Shown: positions 21,658-34,145 of the stretch, in pieces
How positions within the stretch are numbered: the stretch's first letter is position 1
How the letters are laid out: every line of letters starts with the position of its first letter
DNA from: Owenia fusiformis
Lineage: Eukaryota > Annelida > Polychaeta > Sabellida > Oweniidae
Assembly: GCA_903813345.2 (NCBI GenBank)
Contig: CAIIXF020000007.1
Coordinates: 2,547,730-2,611,729 of the forward strand
Reading direction: 5' to 3'
DNA: 64,000 nt
Translations under genes and position numbers: made by a program
The notes under the pieces: generated by a model
What the model saw: the letters and a program-made list of their open reading frames with translations, nothing else
Told to the model about the DNA's origin: nothing
Databases searched by the model: none

Positions 21658-21902
21658 GGTTTTTAGTTGATGTGTATATATCAAGTATGAGGATTGAAAT
21701 GATAAAGATTTGAATATTTCACTCAATATATATTGTCAAGTGGCATCAATATCAACTTCTTATCAACATCTGATGTCGTGATATTCTTAGAAACTGATGT
21801 CGTGAATTAATGTAGTTCTTGTTGTTATTGACCATTCCAGATTAGAAAGTTGAAAGATTATTTATATTCTTAAGATACATTCAATAGATTTTTCTGTCAA
21901 AC

Positions 21903-21920
21903 TTCTGGAACCTTCCAGAA
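21903..21920 (-). promoter_or_regulatory. Heat-shock element, four alternating boxes, right arm
   Basis: Mirror of 18034-18051, TTCTGGAACCTTCCAGAA on the plus strand, about 245 bp upstream of the right-arm gene. Confidence 0.65.
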
Positions 21921-22602
21921 TAATGACTCATCGCTATAATCTGTTTTTGAAAAAGGGGATTATACTGTAAACAAAAGATGTTCTAGAATATGAAGGATTA
22001 ACACTGTGATGACACAATTAAATGTCAACATTCAATTATTACATTAAAAGACCATTATTGTTGAAATCAAGTATAGTAAGATCAAATGGTCAATTCAATA
22101 TAGGACTTAAATAAATAAACCTTTTCAACGGTCAATTCAATATTGGACTTAAATAAATAAACCTTTTCATCTGTACACATATTTAATCCAAAATCCAGTT
22201 CTCTTTCCTTTTATGCGAACAGTATTTGTTTGACCAGCTCAATAGGATTATTGATTCTTTTCAATGTTGGGTTAATATTGAAAGTAGAATTGTAAACACT
22301 GTTAATGGATTATACCAAATTTAAAATAATATTAAAAGGATTTATTTTGTACTTTACTATTCAGTCCAAGAAATACATTTCTCACCCATTTAAGATAACA
22401 ATGATGTCATGCGCATCTTATCTATCATTTTTACACATTTAAGATGAAAGCCCCATCCAATTAATTTATCTCCTAATCCCCATCCAATTAATTTATCTCC
22501 TGCTCATCTATATCTCCTGCTCATCTTCAGAGATTTTGAAAGCCCCGGGCCCGTGGCGGCCCGTGGCGGCCTGATGCCCTCAGTTTTCTATCTACTAATA
22601 CC

Positions 22603-23343
22603 CCTTTTTGACCGGTCACTCACTCGGAGATTATGTTTTTGATCTGAAACAAAAACAACATAATCAGCGTTGCTTCAGTCTCTATAACAATAAGATGTAA
22701 ATGATAAAGAAATATACTGAATTGTAATCGGGATGAATAAACTAAATGGGAGACAAATCGAATTTGAATCCACATCTTTGCTCGTTATTAGTTCATTGAT
22801 GCACTTTAATCCAACACGACGTTGTCTCATTTCTCTTGCTGTTATTAACACGATAAATAGATAAATACAAATGCTGAAATGGGGATCAACAAAAGCAGAT
22901 CAAACATAATTGAAAGAAACATTTTTGTAGTAGATTACTGGGATAAACAAACTTAAATGCGTTTTTGAGTAGGCAACTGCTGGTCAACTTTCAAAGATAG
23001 GATAAACAAGCAAATGCTGTGTTGTTGATGTGAGGCTCTAGCAAGCAAGAATGCAGACCAAACGAGGCGCTTGCCTGGTGGCTTTTGAACACCCTTTGAG
23101 AAATATTCCTCTAGAGCAATGATCACGAGTTGTAAATTAATTGTACAACTTTTATTGATTTCTAATCTTAAATCATGAATTTTTGATTCAATTGTGAACA
23201 ATTTCATTACGTAAGGGTTATCATCATGTTCTTTTGTTGCCAGGTAAGCGAGGCCAGGTTTGGAAATATTTTTCGCCTCGTCGCTTTTTTCTTCCTGGCT
23301 ACGTCACTGTAATTGGCTTGCAAGATACTTTTTATCGTACCTA
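22603..23343. other. Stretch without recognised genes
   Basis: Unique-looking AT-rich DNA between the palindrome and the next inverted-repeat element. An 84-codon minus-strand frame (22953-23207) has no recognisable domain. Confidence 0.4.
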
Positions 23344-23819
23344 AAAGGAGTGGTATCGATATGGAGAACTTTTTGAACACACGTTTCTCTTAAACCAGTC
23401 ATAAAAAATGGAAAAATTTAACACATCATCAATTAAATGGTCATCTTTTGAATGGTAACAATATGATTTGAAATATATATACACTATATACTTTCATCTA
23501 TATTGCTTTAGAAAACACATCAAACACTTGTTTTGTTCTTGGTATCATGTTTCCAGAGTGAAATGAAACATCTTTTCGAACCTCATTGGGACAAAATGAC
23601 TTAAACACAACATGTTTAGGTCTCTCAATATTGCACTAAAAAACAAAAAAATGTTAACAAAAACAGTTATATAAAATATTTCTAAATAATTTTCGCATTA
23701 AATTGTTGTCAATCAGTCAACATTACATAAAATATCGTGTTTTTACAGAATGTTTTCAATGATTGGTTTAAGAGAAAAACATTGTTGAATTCAGTTCTCC
23801 ATATCGATACCACTCCTTT
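23344..23819. mobile_element. Inverted-repeat element with TATCGATA-containing ends, copy 1
   Basis: About 476 bp. The left end (AAAGGAGTGGTATCGATATG, then GAGAAC) recurs inverted at the right end (about 23790-23819), and an inner block around TCTCTTAAACCA also recurs inverted. No transposase frame. The same family appears at 63609 to the window end with high similarity over the left ~290 bp, which confirms it as a dispersed element. No target duplication was recognised. Confidence 0.65.
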
Positions 23820-23824
23820 GGGCG

Positions 23825-24830
23825 AGTGGTCACGTCTCATTTTTTATTGTCTACACAATTGAAATAATCAGAGATGTTTATTTGGTATAAAATAAGTTTT
23901 TAAGGCTACGTTTGATGTTTAAGTACGATATTGTTCACCACGTCGTATGTCTTGTTTCTATTATATGACGTTGACGTATTCATTGTATCTCCGTGAGAAT
24001 ATTGAAGAAAAACATGCATTGTAGAGCTATTGTTCGCACAACACATGTGAATAATATACAAATAAAAAGAAGGGAAATAAAGATCGTAAAACCCTTTCAA
24101 AAAATTGTATTTTTAAAAAGAACATGTGACCACTGACCAGGTCAATTTTTATTCTAAAATAATTAAGGAACTACTCGTCAAAATGAAAGAATATTTTTCA
24201 GTAGGTAGGAAGGACAGGTATGATGCTAATGATAAAAGCCAGGCAATCTTAGAGACATCCAATTCTTGTAAGATACTAAGTTAAAGGTCAGCAACAAAGA
24301 GGAAGGCTTCTGCATTACCGTGGGTGTTAATACCTAAATGGGGATATATTTCGTCATTTGTTACCTTGATGAATGTTTGATATAGAAAAAGCTGTTAGCA
24401 ATTGTTTCCTAATGAACTATCATCCGACATGCATATCTAAGGAGGACAGCAGTAGAATCTGAAATTCTTCGTCTCAGGTACTGGGAATACGAATATTCAC
24501 CATTTTTGATTACCAAAGGTATGACACTTTCATAATGATTGCAAATCAAACTGGTGAGCGTGTATGAATAATCACCGTGCGCAAATGAATTCCATTTGGA
24601 GTTGTTGAGATATATTCGAATTAATTTAGCTTTTGAAATTTTTAGTTTGGACATGGGCAGCCCATGGTTTGGACTTCTCTTCTACGCGAGTTTAAGGTGG
24701 ACATCCGTTTAAAAAACGCAACCTAAGAGTAACACAATTTTGACAAAACGTTTACATTTTAATCTCTAAAATAGTTTGAACTACAATAATCTGAACAAAC
24801 GTTTGTAGAAATAAAAGAAAAACTTTGATC
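23825..24830. other. Stretch without recognised genes
   Basis: AT-rich DNA with short minus-strand frames at 23906-24100 and 24409-24654 that show no domain. Nothing else was identified. Confidence 0.4.
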
Positions 24831-24835
24831 AAGTT

Positions 24836-25395
24836 ACAGAATGACAATCAAACTACAGCCAAATAACACAATCATCATAGTCAGTCTACATCCAAATAAC
24901 ACAATCGCCACAATCAAACACAGCCAAATAGCACAATCGTCACAATCAAACACAGCCAAATAGCACAATCGTCACAGTCAAACACAGCCCAATAGCACAA
25001 TCTCCACAGTCAAACACCGCCAAATAGCACAATCGTCACAATCAAACACAGCCAAATAGCACAATCTTCACAGTCAAACTACATCCAAATAACACAATCG
25101 TCACAATCAAACACAGCCAAATAACACAATCATCACAGTCAAACTACATCCAAATAACACAATCATCACAATCAAACACAGCCAAATAGCACAGTCGCCA
25201 CAGTCAAACACAGCCAAATAGCACAATAGTCACAGTCAAACACAGCCAAATAACACAATCATCTGAGTCAAACTTCATCAAAATAGCACAATCGTCACAA
25301 TCAAACTTCATCCAAATAACACAATCGTCACAATCAAACTTAATTCAAACTTAATTGGCACAATCAAACTAAAGCAAAATAGAATAATCATCATA
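24836..25395 (+). repeat. 32-bp minisatellite
   Basis: About 17 imperfect units of roughly 32 bp containing AATCAAACACAGCCAAATAG and CACAATCGTCA. Variants alternate AACACAG with AACTACATC and AGCACAATC with AACACAATC. Copies decay toward the right edge. Confidence 0.85.
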
Positions 25396-25399
25396 ATTG

Positions 25400-26060
25400 A
25401 TGTTCATTGCAATTGGTGCTCATTGCTGTACTCGGATTGGGTAATGGCATATTAGCACCGATGTTGCACCGAGTCAAAACGTAAGAGGAATGTATGTACA
25501 TGTATAATTAACAAATTAGTATTTCGTGCCTTGGGAATATTTCTAAATATACACACAGTGTGTGGTACATATTATGTATCCATCTATAAATATGTTGTAA
25601 TATATATGAGTATATGTGGGGGCTACTAATGATGTAACATGTTCGCGATTATACAGCAACTGTGATTTATCTGACATTTTGATCATCCGGTATAAACAAA
25701 CTGGGGGTTTTCTTGATCTACGATCGCAATAAATTGCAGCCAGACAATAAATAAATAATTAATATGAAACTTATATGAAATGTATGTAATTCGATATGTG
25801 AGTTACAATAAGCACGAAACACTCGACTGACGAAAGTAAATAAAAAGAGCGATGATAAATTGAATTGGATATTTCATGTTACTTAAGATAAGGTAAGTCA
25901 CTAGTTAAATTGTTTGTGTTAGCTAAACATATTTGCAAGTATTTTCTGAGATCATCTTGACTCATTTATTTTGCATTTTTATGTGTATGTGCTAAGAGGT
26001 ACGTGTATTTAAACGGGAGTTAAACATTTTTATTCCCAAATCGTCCGATTCCAGTTCACA
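25400..26060. other. Stretch without recognised genes
   Basis: AT-rich DNA between the 32-bp minisatellite and a TTAA-flanked element. No ORF, repeat or signal that I can support. Confidence 0.4.
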
Positions 26061-26065
26061 TTTAA

Positions 26066-26689
26066 AGGCCCAATGTAAAGCTTAAAGCACTTTGGCTAAT
26101 ATCGTAGTGTTACCCAATATTACCAAAAAAGTGATACGTGAACCTTTTTTGAATTTAAATAAGTTGTTTTTGGAGGCATTTAAAAATGAAGTTATTAAAA
26201 GTAAAACGATACGTTGTTGCTCAGTTTGATCTTAATGCACAGCAACGCACACTCTCTCCCTGTGCACCGAGTCTAATTATAAACGAAGGCGAAGCTCTCT
26301 TTGGAGAAGCAAAGTCGAACGAATGCAAAGGGTATACATTCTCCCAACTATTCTTTGATGAAGCAATTTAGAAGGTTAAAAATTAATAGAGAAATTGTAA
26401 TTGCTTTATTTTGAAAGTTAAGCATTTTTGAAAATACTTTAAATCAAATGTATTTGTATGCATACAATTTTAATTAAATGGTTGAAATAAGACTTGACGT
26501 TACCTGAGGAGAGTAGAAAATGAAATATTTTACATTGGTTTAAGTCCTGTATTTCATGATGTTTAAACTATTGCTGCTAAAATGGTGGGAATATATTTGA
26601 GAATTGAAAGACAACCACCTTATTTTTCAAAATTTTCGTCATGATAAATATTATGATTTAACAATATTTTCAAACATTGAATAGGGCCT
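26066..26689. mobile_element. TTAA-type inverted-repeat element, older copy
   Basis: The left end reads AGGCCCAATGTAAAGC after TTAA. The right end, read inward, reads AGGCCCTATTCAATG, with TTGA outside. The ends match the better-preserved element at 34146-35108. A 61-codon frame inside (26186-26371) has no recognisable domain. Decayed flank and ends indicate an older insertion. Confidence 0.5.
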
Positions 26690-26785
26690 TTGATATGGCA
26701 TACACGTAACACAATCATTGATGCGTCTAAATGAATGATTATGATATACGCGTATCGATATGCAATGAGTCTATGATATGGAACA

Positions 26786-27076
26786 TTATTATATCACTAT
26801 CTAGCTAGCGACAGTATGATTGGTCAAAACCGGGTCACATGTCGTGGGATATCTGGCGATATTCAATGGCAATGCTAATCAGATAAGACAACCGTGAGAT
26901 ATCTAGCGATATCCCACGCTCCCGGGAATTTTCAAAGAATTTGTTTTCGTCCAGTGTAAATAATTTAGTTCAGTTTAAGTCAAAATGGCAGACGAACCGA
27001 GTAGATTCGTAAAAATATCTGAAGACTTAATGACTTAATAATATTAGGGATGTTTAGCTAGACAGTGATATAATAA
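26786..27076. mobile_element. MITE with TTATTATATCACTATCTAGC ends
   Basis: 291 bp with inverted ends of about 22 bp and one mismatch. Inside is a second inverted pair around GGGATATCTGGCGATAT and GAGATATCTAGCGATATC (about 26848-26920). No ORF. Its right edge abuts the hairpin at 27077-27214, so the two may form one composite unit. Confidence 0.6.
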
Positions 27077-27214
27077 AACAAATATTTCACTCTATTTTCG
27101 GTGAATACCTGTAGCACTTTCACAAGGTGATATTCCACTTGCCCTTCGGGCTTCGTGGAATATCACTTGTGAAAGATGTACAGGTATTCACCTCAATAGA
27201 GTGAAATATTTGTT
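27077..27214. repeat. Long hairpin, 138 bp
   Basis: Near-perfect inverted repeat: AACAAATATTTCACTCTATT pairs with its complement at 27195-27214, and pairing runs inward through GTGATATTCCAC to a small loop at GCCCTTCGGGC. Arms are about 60 bp. It could be a compact foldback element; transcribed, it would give a long stem. Confidence 0.7.
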
Positions 27215-27219
27215 CAATA

Positions 27220-28440
27220 TCTCTAAAATGGAAATGTTATTTAGAACCTTTCAGTATTTAGTGAAACTGTTCCAACGTTGAACGATTTCGACGCTGTTAT
27301 CTCATAATTTACTACCTCATCGCTTTTGATTTCTAAATGCACAGGTGAACTCAGGAGGATTATATAATATACCTTTACATATCAATTTCGCATGGGCATG
27401 TGTCAAAATGTGTAACGTGTTAGGCAAGAAACGATTTTAGAAACAATTCAGGTAATCACATATTCTATAAATTGTGGATAGCGTTGAACAATTGGATAAA
27501 CAGAGAATGTACACCGTTGCTCATATATTTTGGAAAATTCTTTTTGCCCTTAAAAGTAATTTTAACAGAGTTGAAAGATTATTCTCAAAAAACATAAAAT
27601 AACAACATTTTTGTGGGTATTGTTTCCAATTTGATTTAACATCTTACCTATGCTTCTCAATTGAAATATCAACTAACGAGGCGAAGCAATTGGTCAGCCC
27701 TGTTAGGTGTTGTTTTGGAATAAGTCATGACGGAATATTGCGAGTAAAACTATTGTTAAATTGCAGTGTTGATTTATCATGATAATGAAACTATACTTCG
27801 ATACTAATCCAGTAGAATTCTTATTGTAATTTACTGTATCTTGTTATGAAATAACAATAAATGATATTCAATTTACTGCAAGTTTATTAACAGACCATCT
27901 GCGCAACCAGTCTGGGCCCATGGTGATCTTAGGGGCATCTTGTACCATAAATCAGCCAAGGAATTTGTAATTAAAAGAAACCACGACCCATCCTTTTAAG
28001 ATAATCTTCAAGCTCAATCATCATTAGGTTTAAAGCATAACTATACTTTTTTCTGTATTCCTGAAGGCAAAAGTCAAACACATTTGCAGAAATTTGTTTT
28101 TATAAATACACCCCCTGGGAATTTTAGTTGTCATATTGAGTCTTTAACGACATCATTTGTCTTTAACTGAAGGGTGGCATCACCTTCGATCTCTCGTTAT
28201 GCTAAATCTATGTCTGCAAGAGTCTAATCTGTGAATATGGCATTGATCATGTCACCATCTTTCAATACATCCGTATCAATCAAGTAGAAAATAAGAGTAG
28301 ATTCTAATGGTGAGTTGATGGGTTAAGCACATGTATCTGTCAAAGGATGAAACTTATCCGCTTCCCAGGTACAATAAATCCTGGAGGGTCAGGACGAATT
28401 GAGCGCTTGATAGCTATTTAACTCGTCGTATGACTGATGA
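27220..28440. other. Stretch without recognised genes
   Basis: About 1.2 kb of AT-rich DNA with no coding frame or repeat that I can support. Confidence 0.4.
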
Positions 28441-28448
28441 TTATTAAT

Positions 28449-30741
28449 GGTACGTTCACACCAACGGCGCTTTGATGGCGCTTTAAAGCGGCTTGTAAAG
28501 CGGCACCAAAGCGTAACAAAGCTTAATTAAAGCGTCGGAGTCGTAATAGGTCGTAGAAAAGCTCGGGAGTAAAGCGGGATATTCGGCAAGAGCGCTAAAA
28601 AATGTAAACTGTTTAAGCGTTCGCACCAACGGCGCTTTGATGGCGCTTTAAAGCGGATTGTAAAGCGGCACCAAAGCGTAACAAAGCTTGATTAAAGCGT
28701 CGGGATTGTAATAGGTCGTAGAAAAGTTCGGAGTAAAGCGGGATATTCGGCAAGAGCGCCAAAAAATGTTAAACTGTTTAAAAATTTTGGGCGCTCTGTT
28801 ACGAATTGATTGAAGCGCCGAGAGCGTATCAAAGCTTAACAAACCGTAACAAAGCTCAACAAAGCTTGACTCAAAGCGTAGGAAAGCTTAACACAGCTTG
28901 GTTCAAAGCGGGGACCCCAGTCTATTCACGGTCTGTTACCACTTGACACGGTTCGTTAAGATGTCTCAAGATTTGCTACGATCTGGCATGAAGATCTGAC
29001 ACGAGGTCAGACGCTTTCATCAATATCTGACACTCTTTGTTACACTTTCCTGAGGGACTCTCAAGCTTTCCAACGAATTGAGACGCTTTAATCAAGGATT
29101 GAAACGCTTTGCTAGGCTTTGTTACGCTTGAAAGTTTTCACACGCTATATCACGCCGTGCGACAAACATCATGTCTTCTTCAGATAGGTCATGCTCTGGT
29201 CCATCTGGAATTTCTGGATCTCGTTGTTCTGCCATCGTGTTCTCGAGTCAAAGATGCTATGGTTTTATGGATCTACTGCATCTTTATATTGTCATTGGAT
29301 CAAAAGCGGCATGGAATCGGCGATCTCGACATTTTCCAATGCGTGACAGAGCTTAACAGAGCGTAACAATGCACAACAGAGTTTTGCAATCGTATCAGAG
29401 CCTGATTTAAAGCGTCATAATCGCATCAAAGCAGTCGAAATGTTGAGGCATGCGCAGACCTCTATTTAGTGATATTTTCATTTCAAATATGGCGGCCAAT
29501 CCGATGTCTGACGACCCTTACAAAGAATCTAGGCAGTTTGCATTTTTACCTCCTGTGAAATAACAAGTGGAAGTTAGTAGTTGTTTTGTGTTTTATTATC
29601 ATTCTGCATCGTAATTCTATGTGATGTGGTGTTGAAATGTCAGCAGAAATGCATATCCATACGATAATCGAGTGAATCAGATAACAGATTTTTCGAAAAC
29701 CCGTCTCGTGCTAAGCGTGTAAAAACTTGTATTAACATGCTCAAAAGTGCCAATGTGCACATCAATGTCAAGCTAAATCAATGTTGTGTCTAAAACAGGT
29801 ACCCGATCTACTCAAAACAGCTTGTCATTCACGTATACACGCTTAGCAAACACGGCGAAATGACCTGAATCTTGGAATTTCGTTCAAGAGCTAGTAATGT
29901 TTGCTCCGGTCTTCGTCATAATTGTTCAACAGACTTCACGCATGCGCAGGAGAAAAACCATCAACCAATAAGGCTTATAAATTAATTTTGCGCATGCGCC
30001 TTACAACGGTAAAGAAATTGGTATTTATAAACGAACCAGTTTGAGATAACCCGATATCAGTCGGAGAAATCTGACGATCTACGAAACTCACTTCAAAAAA
30101 TTAAATGCGGACTGACGGCGTATTCTACTATGTTTGGATCTAAGATTTTCAGTATAGATAAAGTCTTTTATGATCTTTCGAATGAGGTAAGTCTCTAGTT
30201 CGAAAGACAATCGTATCAACTTGAACAAAAGTTGAGTTTTGACGAAAAATTTTAACATGCGCAGAAGTCCCATTTTCGTTGTACCATATTGACTGAAAGC
30301 GTAATAATGCTTATCAAAGCTTTTCAAAGCGTGATTTCAAGCGTAACAAAGCCTGATCAAAGCGGGATCAAAGCGTGAGGAACCTTTTAGAGCTATGTTA
30401 AGCTTTCCTACGCTTTGGATCAAGTTTTTCTGAGCTTTGTTACGGTTTGTTAAGCTTTGATACGCTCTCGGCGCTTAATCGATTCGTAACAGGGCGCCCA
30501 AAATTTTTTAAGAGTTTGAACTTTTTTGGCGCTCTTGCCGAATATCCCGTTTTACTCTGAGCTTTTCTACGACCTATTACGACCCCGACGCTTTAATCAA
30601 ACTTTGTTACGCGTTGGTGCCGCTTTACAAGCCGCTTTAAAGCGCCACCAAAGCGCCGTTGGTATGAAGAAAAATGACAAAAATGACGGCGCTTTGCTCG
30701 CCGATTTAAAGCGTGGCATTCGCCGTTGGTGTGAACGTACC
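28449..30741. mobile_element. 2.3-kb foldback element with AAAGCG-rich arms
   Basis: Ends are inverted copies starting GGTACGTTCACACCAACGGC. The left arm (to about 29440) and right arm (from about 30290) are packed with AAAGCG, ACAAAGC and GCGCTTT words in both directions. A direct duplication of about 160 bp lies in the left arm (28455-28600 and 28617-28775); its inverted counterpart is at about 30500-30665. The middle (29450-30280) is less repetitive. Frames inside (28648-28842, 29109-29366, 30526-30816) follow repeat sequence and show no domain. No transposase and no clear target duplication, so it is probably non-autonomous; the superfamily is not assigned. Confidence 0.7.
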
Positions 30742-30744
30742 TTT

Positions 30745-32185
30745 ACTAAAGAAAACGTAAGAGGACAGCTATGGAGAGATATCTACATTCCCCTTAAAAT
30801 GTTTGGCAACCACTAAACCCAGAATCGAACATGCGTTCAAGTCTGTTTATGTACACGACGATTTACAAATTCATCAGGTTATGATTTCCGACCTAAAATT
30901 TTCGACCAATTAAAATATAAGCAGGCATTAACATACTATCCCATGTGGAGTATGGGTTGCTAAAGCTTTTTAAGTCTAATTTCCTTAGCTGAAAGGGATG
31001 AAGCGAGCATCAGGTATAATTGTGATTTATTTGATACCCTTTAACAATACGAACCTCCTTGGAGCAGGGGCCGACCAATAACGCAATTGTTTCCGCCACA
31101 AGGATGTATACTTCATTTGTATTTCCCTTGGCTTGTAATTATTGCACAACTCCGTAAGTGAACACATAGTGGATATCATATGATTTATGAGTCATAGGAT
31201 TTTTATCCACGGGTGAATATGAAAGTCGTTCTATGATTTTCGTAAAAAAGGCATTAACGTGGAAAATGTCACCACCTATCATTTGTTACAAACGCCGAAC
31301 ACAAACCGCCGAAAACTGCACCGTCCACAAAATAACCATATGTCACTACTTCTGGTGGTGACATAAAAAAAATAACCAAAATACGATACTAGTTTTCCAC
31401 GGGGTCACAAAATACCGTATAAATTTTGAAATAACTAACTATAGAAACTATAGAATAAAAGTAACTATAGTAATTTCTAAACTGCTAAACTAAGTAGAGT
31501 TCAATTGGGATATCAAAGCAGATATTATTGGTCTCGTGTCTCGTATTTTTTATTCACAATAAGACATTTAATTTGCGATAGTTGAACTAATAAACAAGCA
31601 ATTTTATTTCTTTATTGTTGCGCAAATACGTTATTTACAGACATTTTGATAGTGTTTTTGTAGTTAGAAATAAAGATGCACGGTAATTGAGTGTGGGCAC
31701 TGCTACTGTTTCGTATTTTATTATTAATTCTAAGAAATGTGTTCCATGATGAATTAATTCATCGTTATTGCAATGTTGCACGTTAACGGACCACAAGAAC
31801 ATGTCTACGTGTTTAAGGGGCGGTGGATCGTTGGATCTATAGTGGTGAATATTTATGAATAATCAGGTAATCCTCCACCCGAATCATCCGCCCTGATCTG
31901 TCTCTGATTGTCTGTTGTAACAAACGAAACAGGTACAATGCAGGACAACATTTCGGGTCAATTTTACATAAATAAATACAGGAGCAAGGATCCATCAAGT
32001 ATTTTCTCACATATACTTCGCCTGCTCTACGTTAATTGTACTTTCCACCTATAATGCGTTACGTAAGCCTATATAATACGTTATCAACGATGTTTAATTA
32101 AAGAAGTATTACGATAACATATCCAATCGATTAAGCCTCACCCGGTCTATGTCACAAATAGTCTTCAATAAATCGGTTTACATAA
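30745..32185. other. Stretch without genes, holding one small repeat copy
   Basis: AT-rich DNA without coding frames. The only recognisable item is the 99-bp repeat at 31266-31364. Confidence 0.4.
31266..31364 (-). repeat. Short copy of the GGTGACAT-ended repeat family
   Basis: 99 bp starting ATGTCACCACC and ending GGTGGTGACAT. In reverse orientation it shares TGTGG(A)CGGTG, GGCGGTT(T)GTGT and CTGTAACAAA-like blocks with 42806-43434, but lacks the minisatellite that fills the longer copy. Confidence 0.6.
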
Positions 32186-32188
32186 AGG

Positions 32189-32571
32189 ACGATTCTCGGT
32201 TTGGAGAACAGTCTCCTGGGCTAATAATTTTTTCATGAAAAATATGGAAATATTACCCAAATTAAACTATGAATATTCAAAAGACCCATTTAAATCTACA
32301 AGATGTAAAAATAACAAATTGGTCTGAAGCAGGGATAACGCTCAATTAGAACGATTCAATAAAATACAAGTCTCGATTTGGGGAAAGAAGTTCATCAGTG
32401 TACTGCGCAAATATTTTTTTGCGAAAAATCTAGAAATATTACCCAAATTAAATTATGACTATTCAAAAGAAGACATTCAAATCTATATTATGTAAAAAAA
32501 ATCAAATTTGTCCGAAGCAGGGATAATGCTCATTTAGATTGTTGAACTTCGTTCTCCAAACCGAGAATCGT
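32189..32571. mobile_element. Inverted-repeat element containing a tandem duplication
   Basis: The ends are 20-bp inverted copies around GATTCTCGGTTTGGAGAAC. Inside, a block of about 180 bp is directly duplicated (about 32194-32360 and 32374-32545), with shared words such as AATATTACCCAAATTAAA and GAAGCAGGGATAA. No ORF. Confidence 0.6.
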
Positions 32572-32574
32572 TCT

Positions 32575-34140
32575 TTCTTCTAAAGATATGCTCACGTGAA
32601 TCTTTTGAATCCAGAAATAACCGTTCTTTGCACGAATGATAACGCGACCCAAATCTTGAACTAACTTTTCGACTTACCTGATGCGTAAACACACCTTGGA
32701 AAAAATCACCTCAAAATGTCGTGGTTTCAGATTATATTAAAAATTATGGTAAATGCACCGCGCACATTGTGCACTGTAACTATATAGAAAGTAAATACAC
32801 AGAATGGAGAAGCCTTACCCTAGAACACAATAAGCGCGTGATAATTCCTTCCGAGTTTTCTCAGCAACCACGCATATTTGTAATTTAGCAGTAATTGTTT
32901 TTACAATAAAATTATCTTTTGTGGGTTAATAGATTGTACTAGAAACTCACTTGACTTTTGAAACATAAAATTGGTATTAACGATTTCGCGACAATGAAAA
33001 GGAATAATAGACACTTGGTTATGCTCTTGAGAGTCATATAAGGGACGTGTTACTTCAGGTAACATCATACACTTAAATTACTATAGCCATTATTTTGTTC
33101 TTTTTTGCAGGGAGTTGAGTGTATCTACAGTGGATTAACACCGGTGATTCCATTCGTCCATTAACACGTGTTCTTTCTCACATCAGAGAGAACATTTACC
33201 TTACAAAGACCCATGATAATATAAAAGACTGGAATGGGAGATTAAACATGCACTTGCCATAATACTAGGCTTATAAATAATTGTAACGCAAAATAGCGCC
33301 AATTTCTGTAGCAGTTGTTACATCTAAGGACAGTACATTGTTGAGCTCCTGAGACGTATCAACAAGTTACGTTAATAATCAGGGAAATCAGTCCAAACCT
33401 TACGTACTCCGGTGCAAAATAAGTAAAGTATTAACGAAAATTCATCGCACGAAACGTCAGACAAATGAATATGATAGTTCCAACCTAATCTAGAACTATT
33501 GACCAGACAGTTTGTCTTCTGTCTGAGGACAGCTAATTCTCAAAGGTGTGGAGAAATGTAACGGATATTTGAGCTATATTTGTAGACAGTTACATAATAG
33601 ATTATGACACCGACTGCTTCCTTGAATAGCATAGTCTAAAACAATCACGGTAATTTTAAGAGGTAGAAGACGCTAAAGAACATGGATTTACTGCATCCTT
33701 GATTAAAGACAAAGTAGAGTCTACCTTACAGAATTGTTATTTCTCATGCAACCTACTTCTCGTCTACCTGTATTTGGAAACTTCAACGCATAAAGAAAGT
33801 TTATGATGAAAACATAAGAGGCTAGTTAAGTTTAACAACTTCGTGTCACATAATAGGAGAATGTTGGATTTTCTATGGATCTGGCTTAGGCATTGTTCAT
33901 AGGCTCATAGTCTATAAGATAGTTTCACCTTTGATAAACCGTTGCGAGCGTCTAGCTGAGGGGACGTATTCTTCATTGGACACATCTAGTTGCTATGACA
34001 CGTTGTCACATTTGGTTTCTAACAGTGTACTCTGCCATAGCGACGACACAGGTGAGTGATTTTCAAAATAAATTCAAATCGATGTATTGTAAAACATTAG
34101 AGAGTAATTTTTCATAATGAGTGACACATAGAAATTTCAT
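32575..34140. other. Stretch without recognised genes
   Basis: About 1.6 kb of AT-rich DNA with no coding frame above background and no repeat that I recognise. Confidence 0.4.
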
Positions 34141-34145
34141 TTTAA

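Larger units (their letters stand above)
17358..22596. mobile_element. Palindromic Polinton-like element, 5.24 kb, with 6-bp target duplication
   Basis: Two arms of 2565 bp (17358-19922 and 20032-22596) are inverted copies around a 109-bp spacer. Arm lengths and the positions of every landmark compared (outer ends, gene start, repeat edges, inner ends) agree exactly, with no net indel. The ends are AGTAGATAG and CTATCTACT. AATACC stands directly outside both (17352-17357 and 22597-22602), and the flanks beyond differ. Known of the family: Polintons/Mavericks have AG..CT ends, long terminal inverted repeats and 6-bp duplications, and are thought to replicate by protein priming. Here the inverted repeat fills the whole element and only one small gene per arm remains, so it must be non-autonomous. 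Assignment to Polinton is inference from the ends; no polymerase, integrase or capsid gene is present. The duplication and unique core argue against a read-foldback artefact. Confidence 0.8.
20032..22596 (-). repeat. Right arm of the palindromic element
   Basis: Reverse complement of the left arm; position p on the left corresponds to 39954 minus p on the right. Sampled blocks (terminal 150 bp, gene, heat-shock-type box, inner array end) are identical, which implies a recent origin or continuing gene conversion between arms. Confidence 0.85.

Noticed and set aside
17358-22596. Palindrome as an assembly or read-foldback artefact
   Set aside because: The flanks differ, a 6-bp duplication sits at both ends, and the core is not mirrored. 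An artefact would mirror flanking DNA without a target duplication. Long-read support would still be welcome.
24836-25395. CRISPR-like array
   Set aside because: Units run head to tail without unique spacers and the DNA is clearly eukaryotic; it is a minisatellite.
30526-30816. 96-codon ORF at the right end of the AAAGCG element
   Set aside because: Composed of terminal repeat sequence and running across the element boundary.
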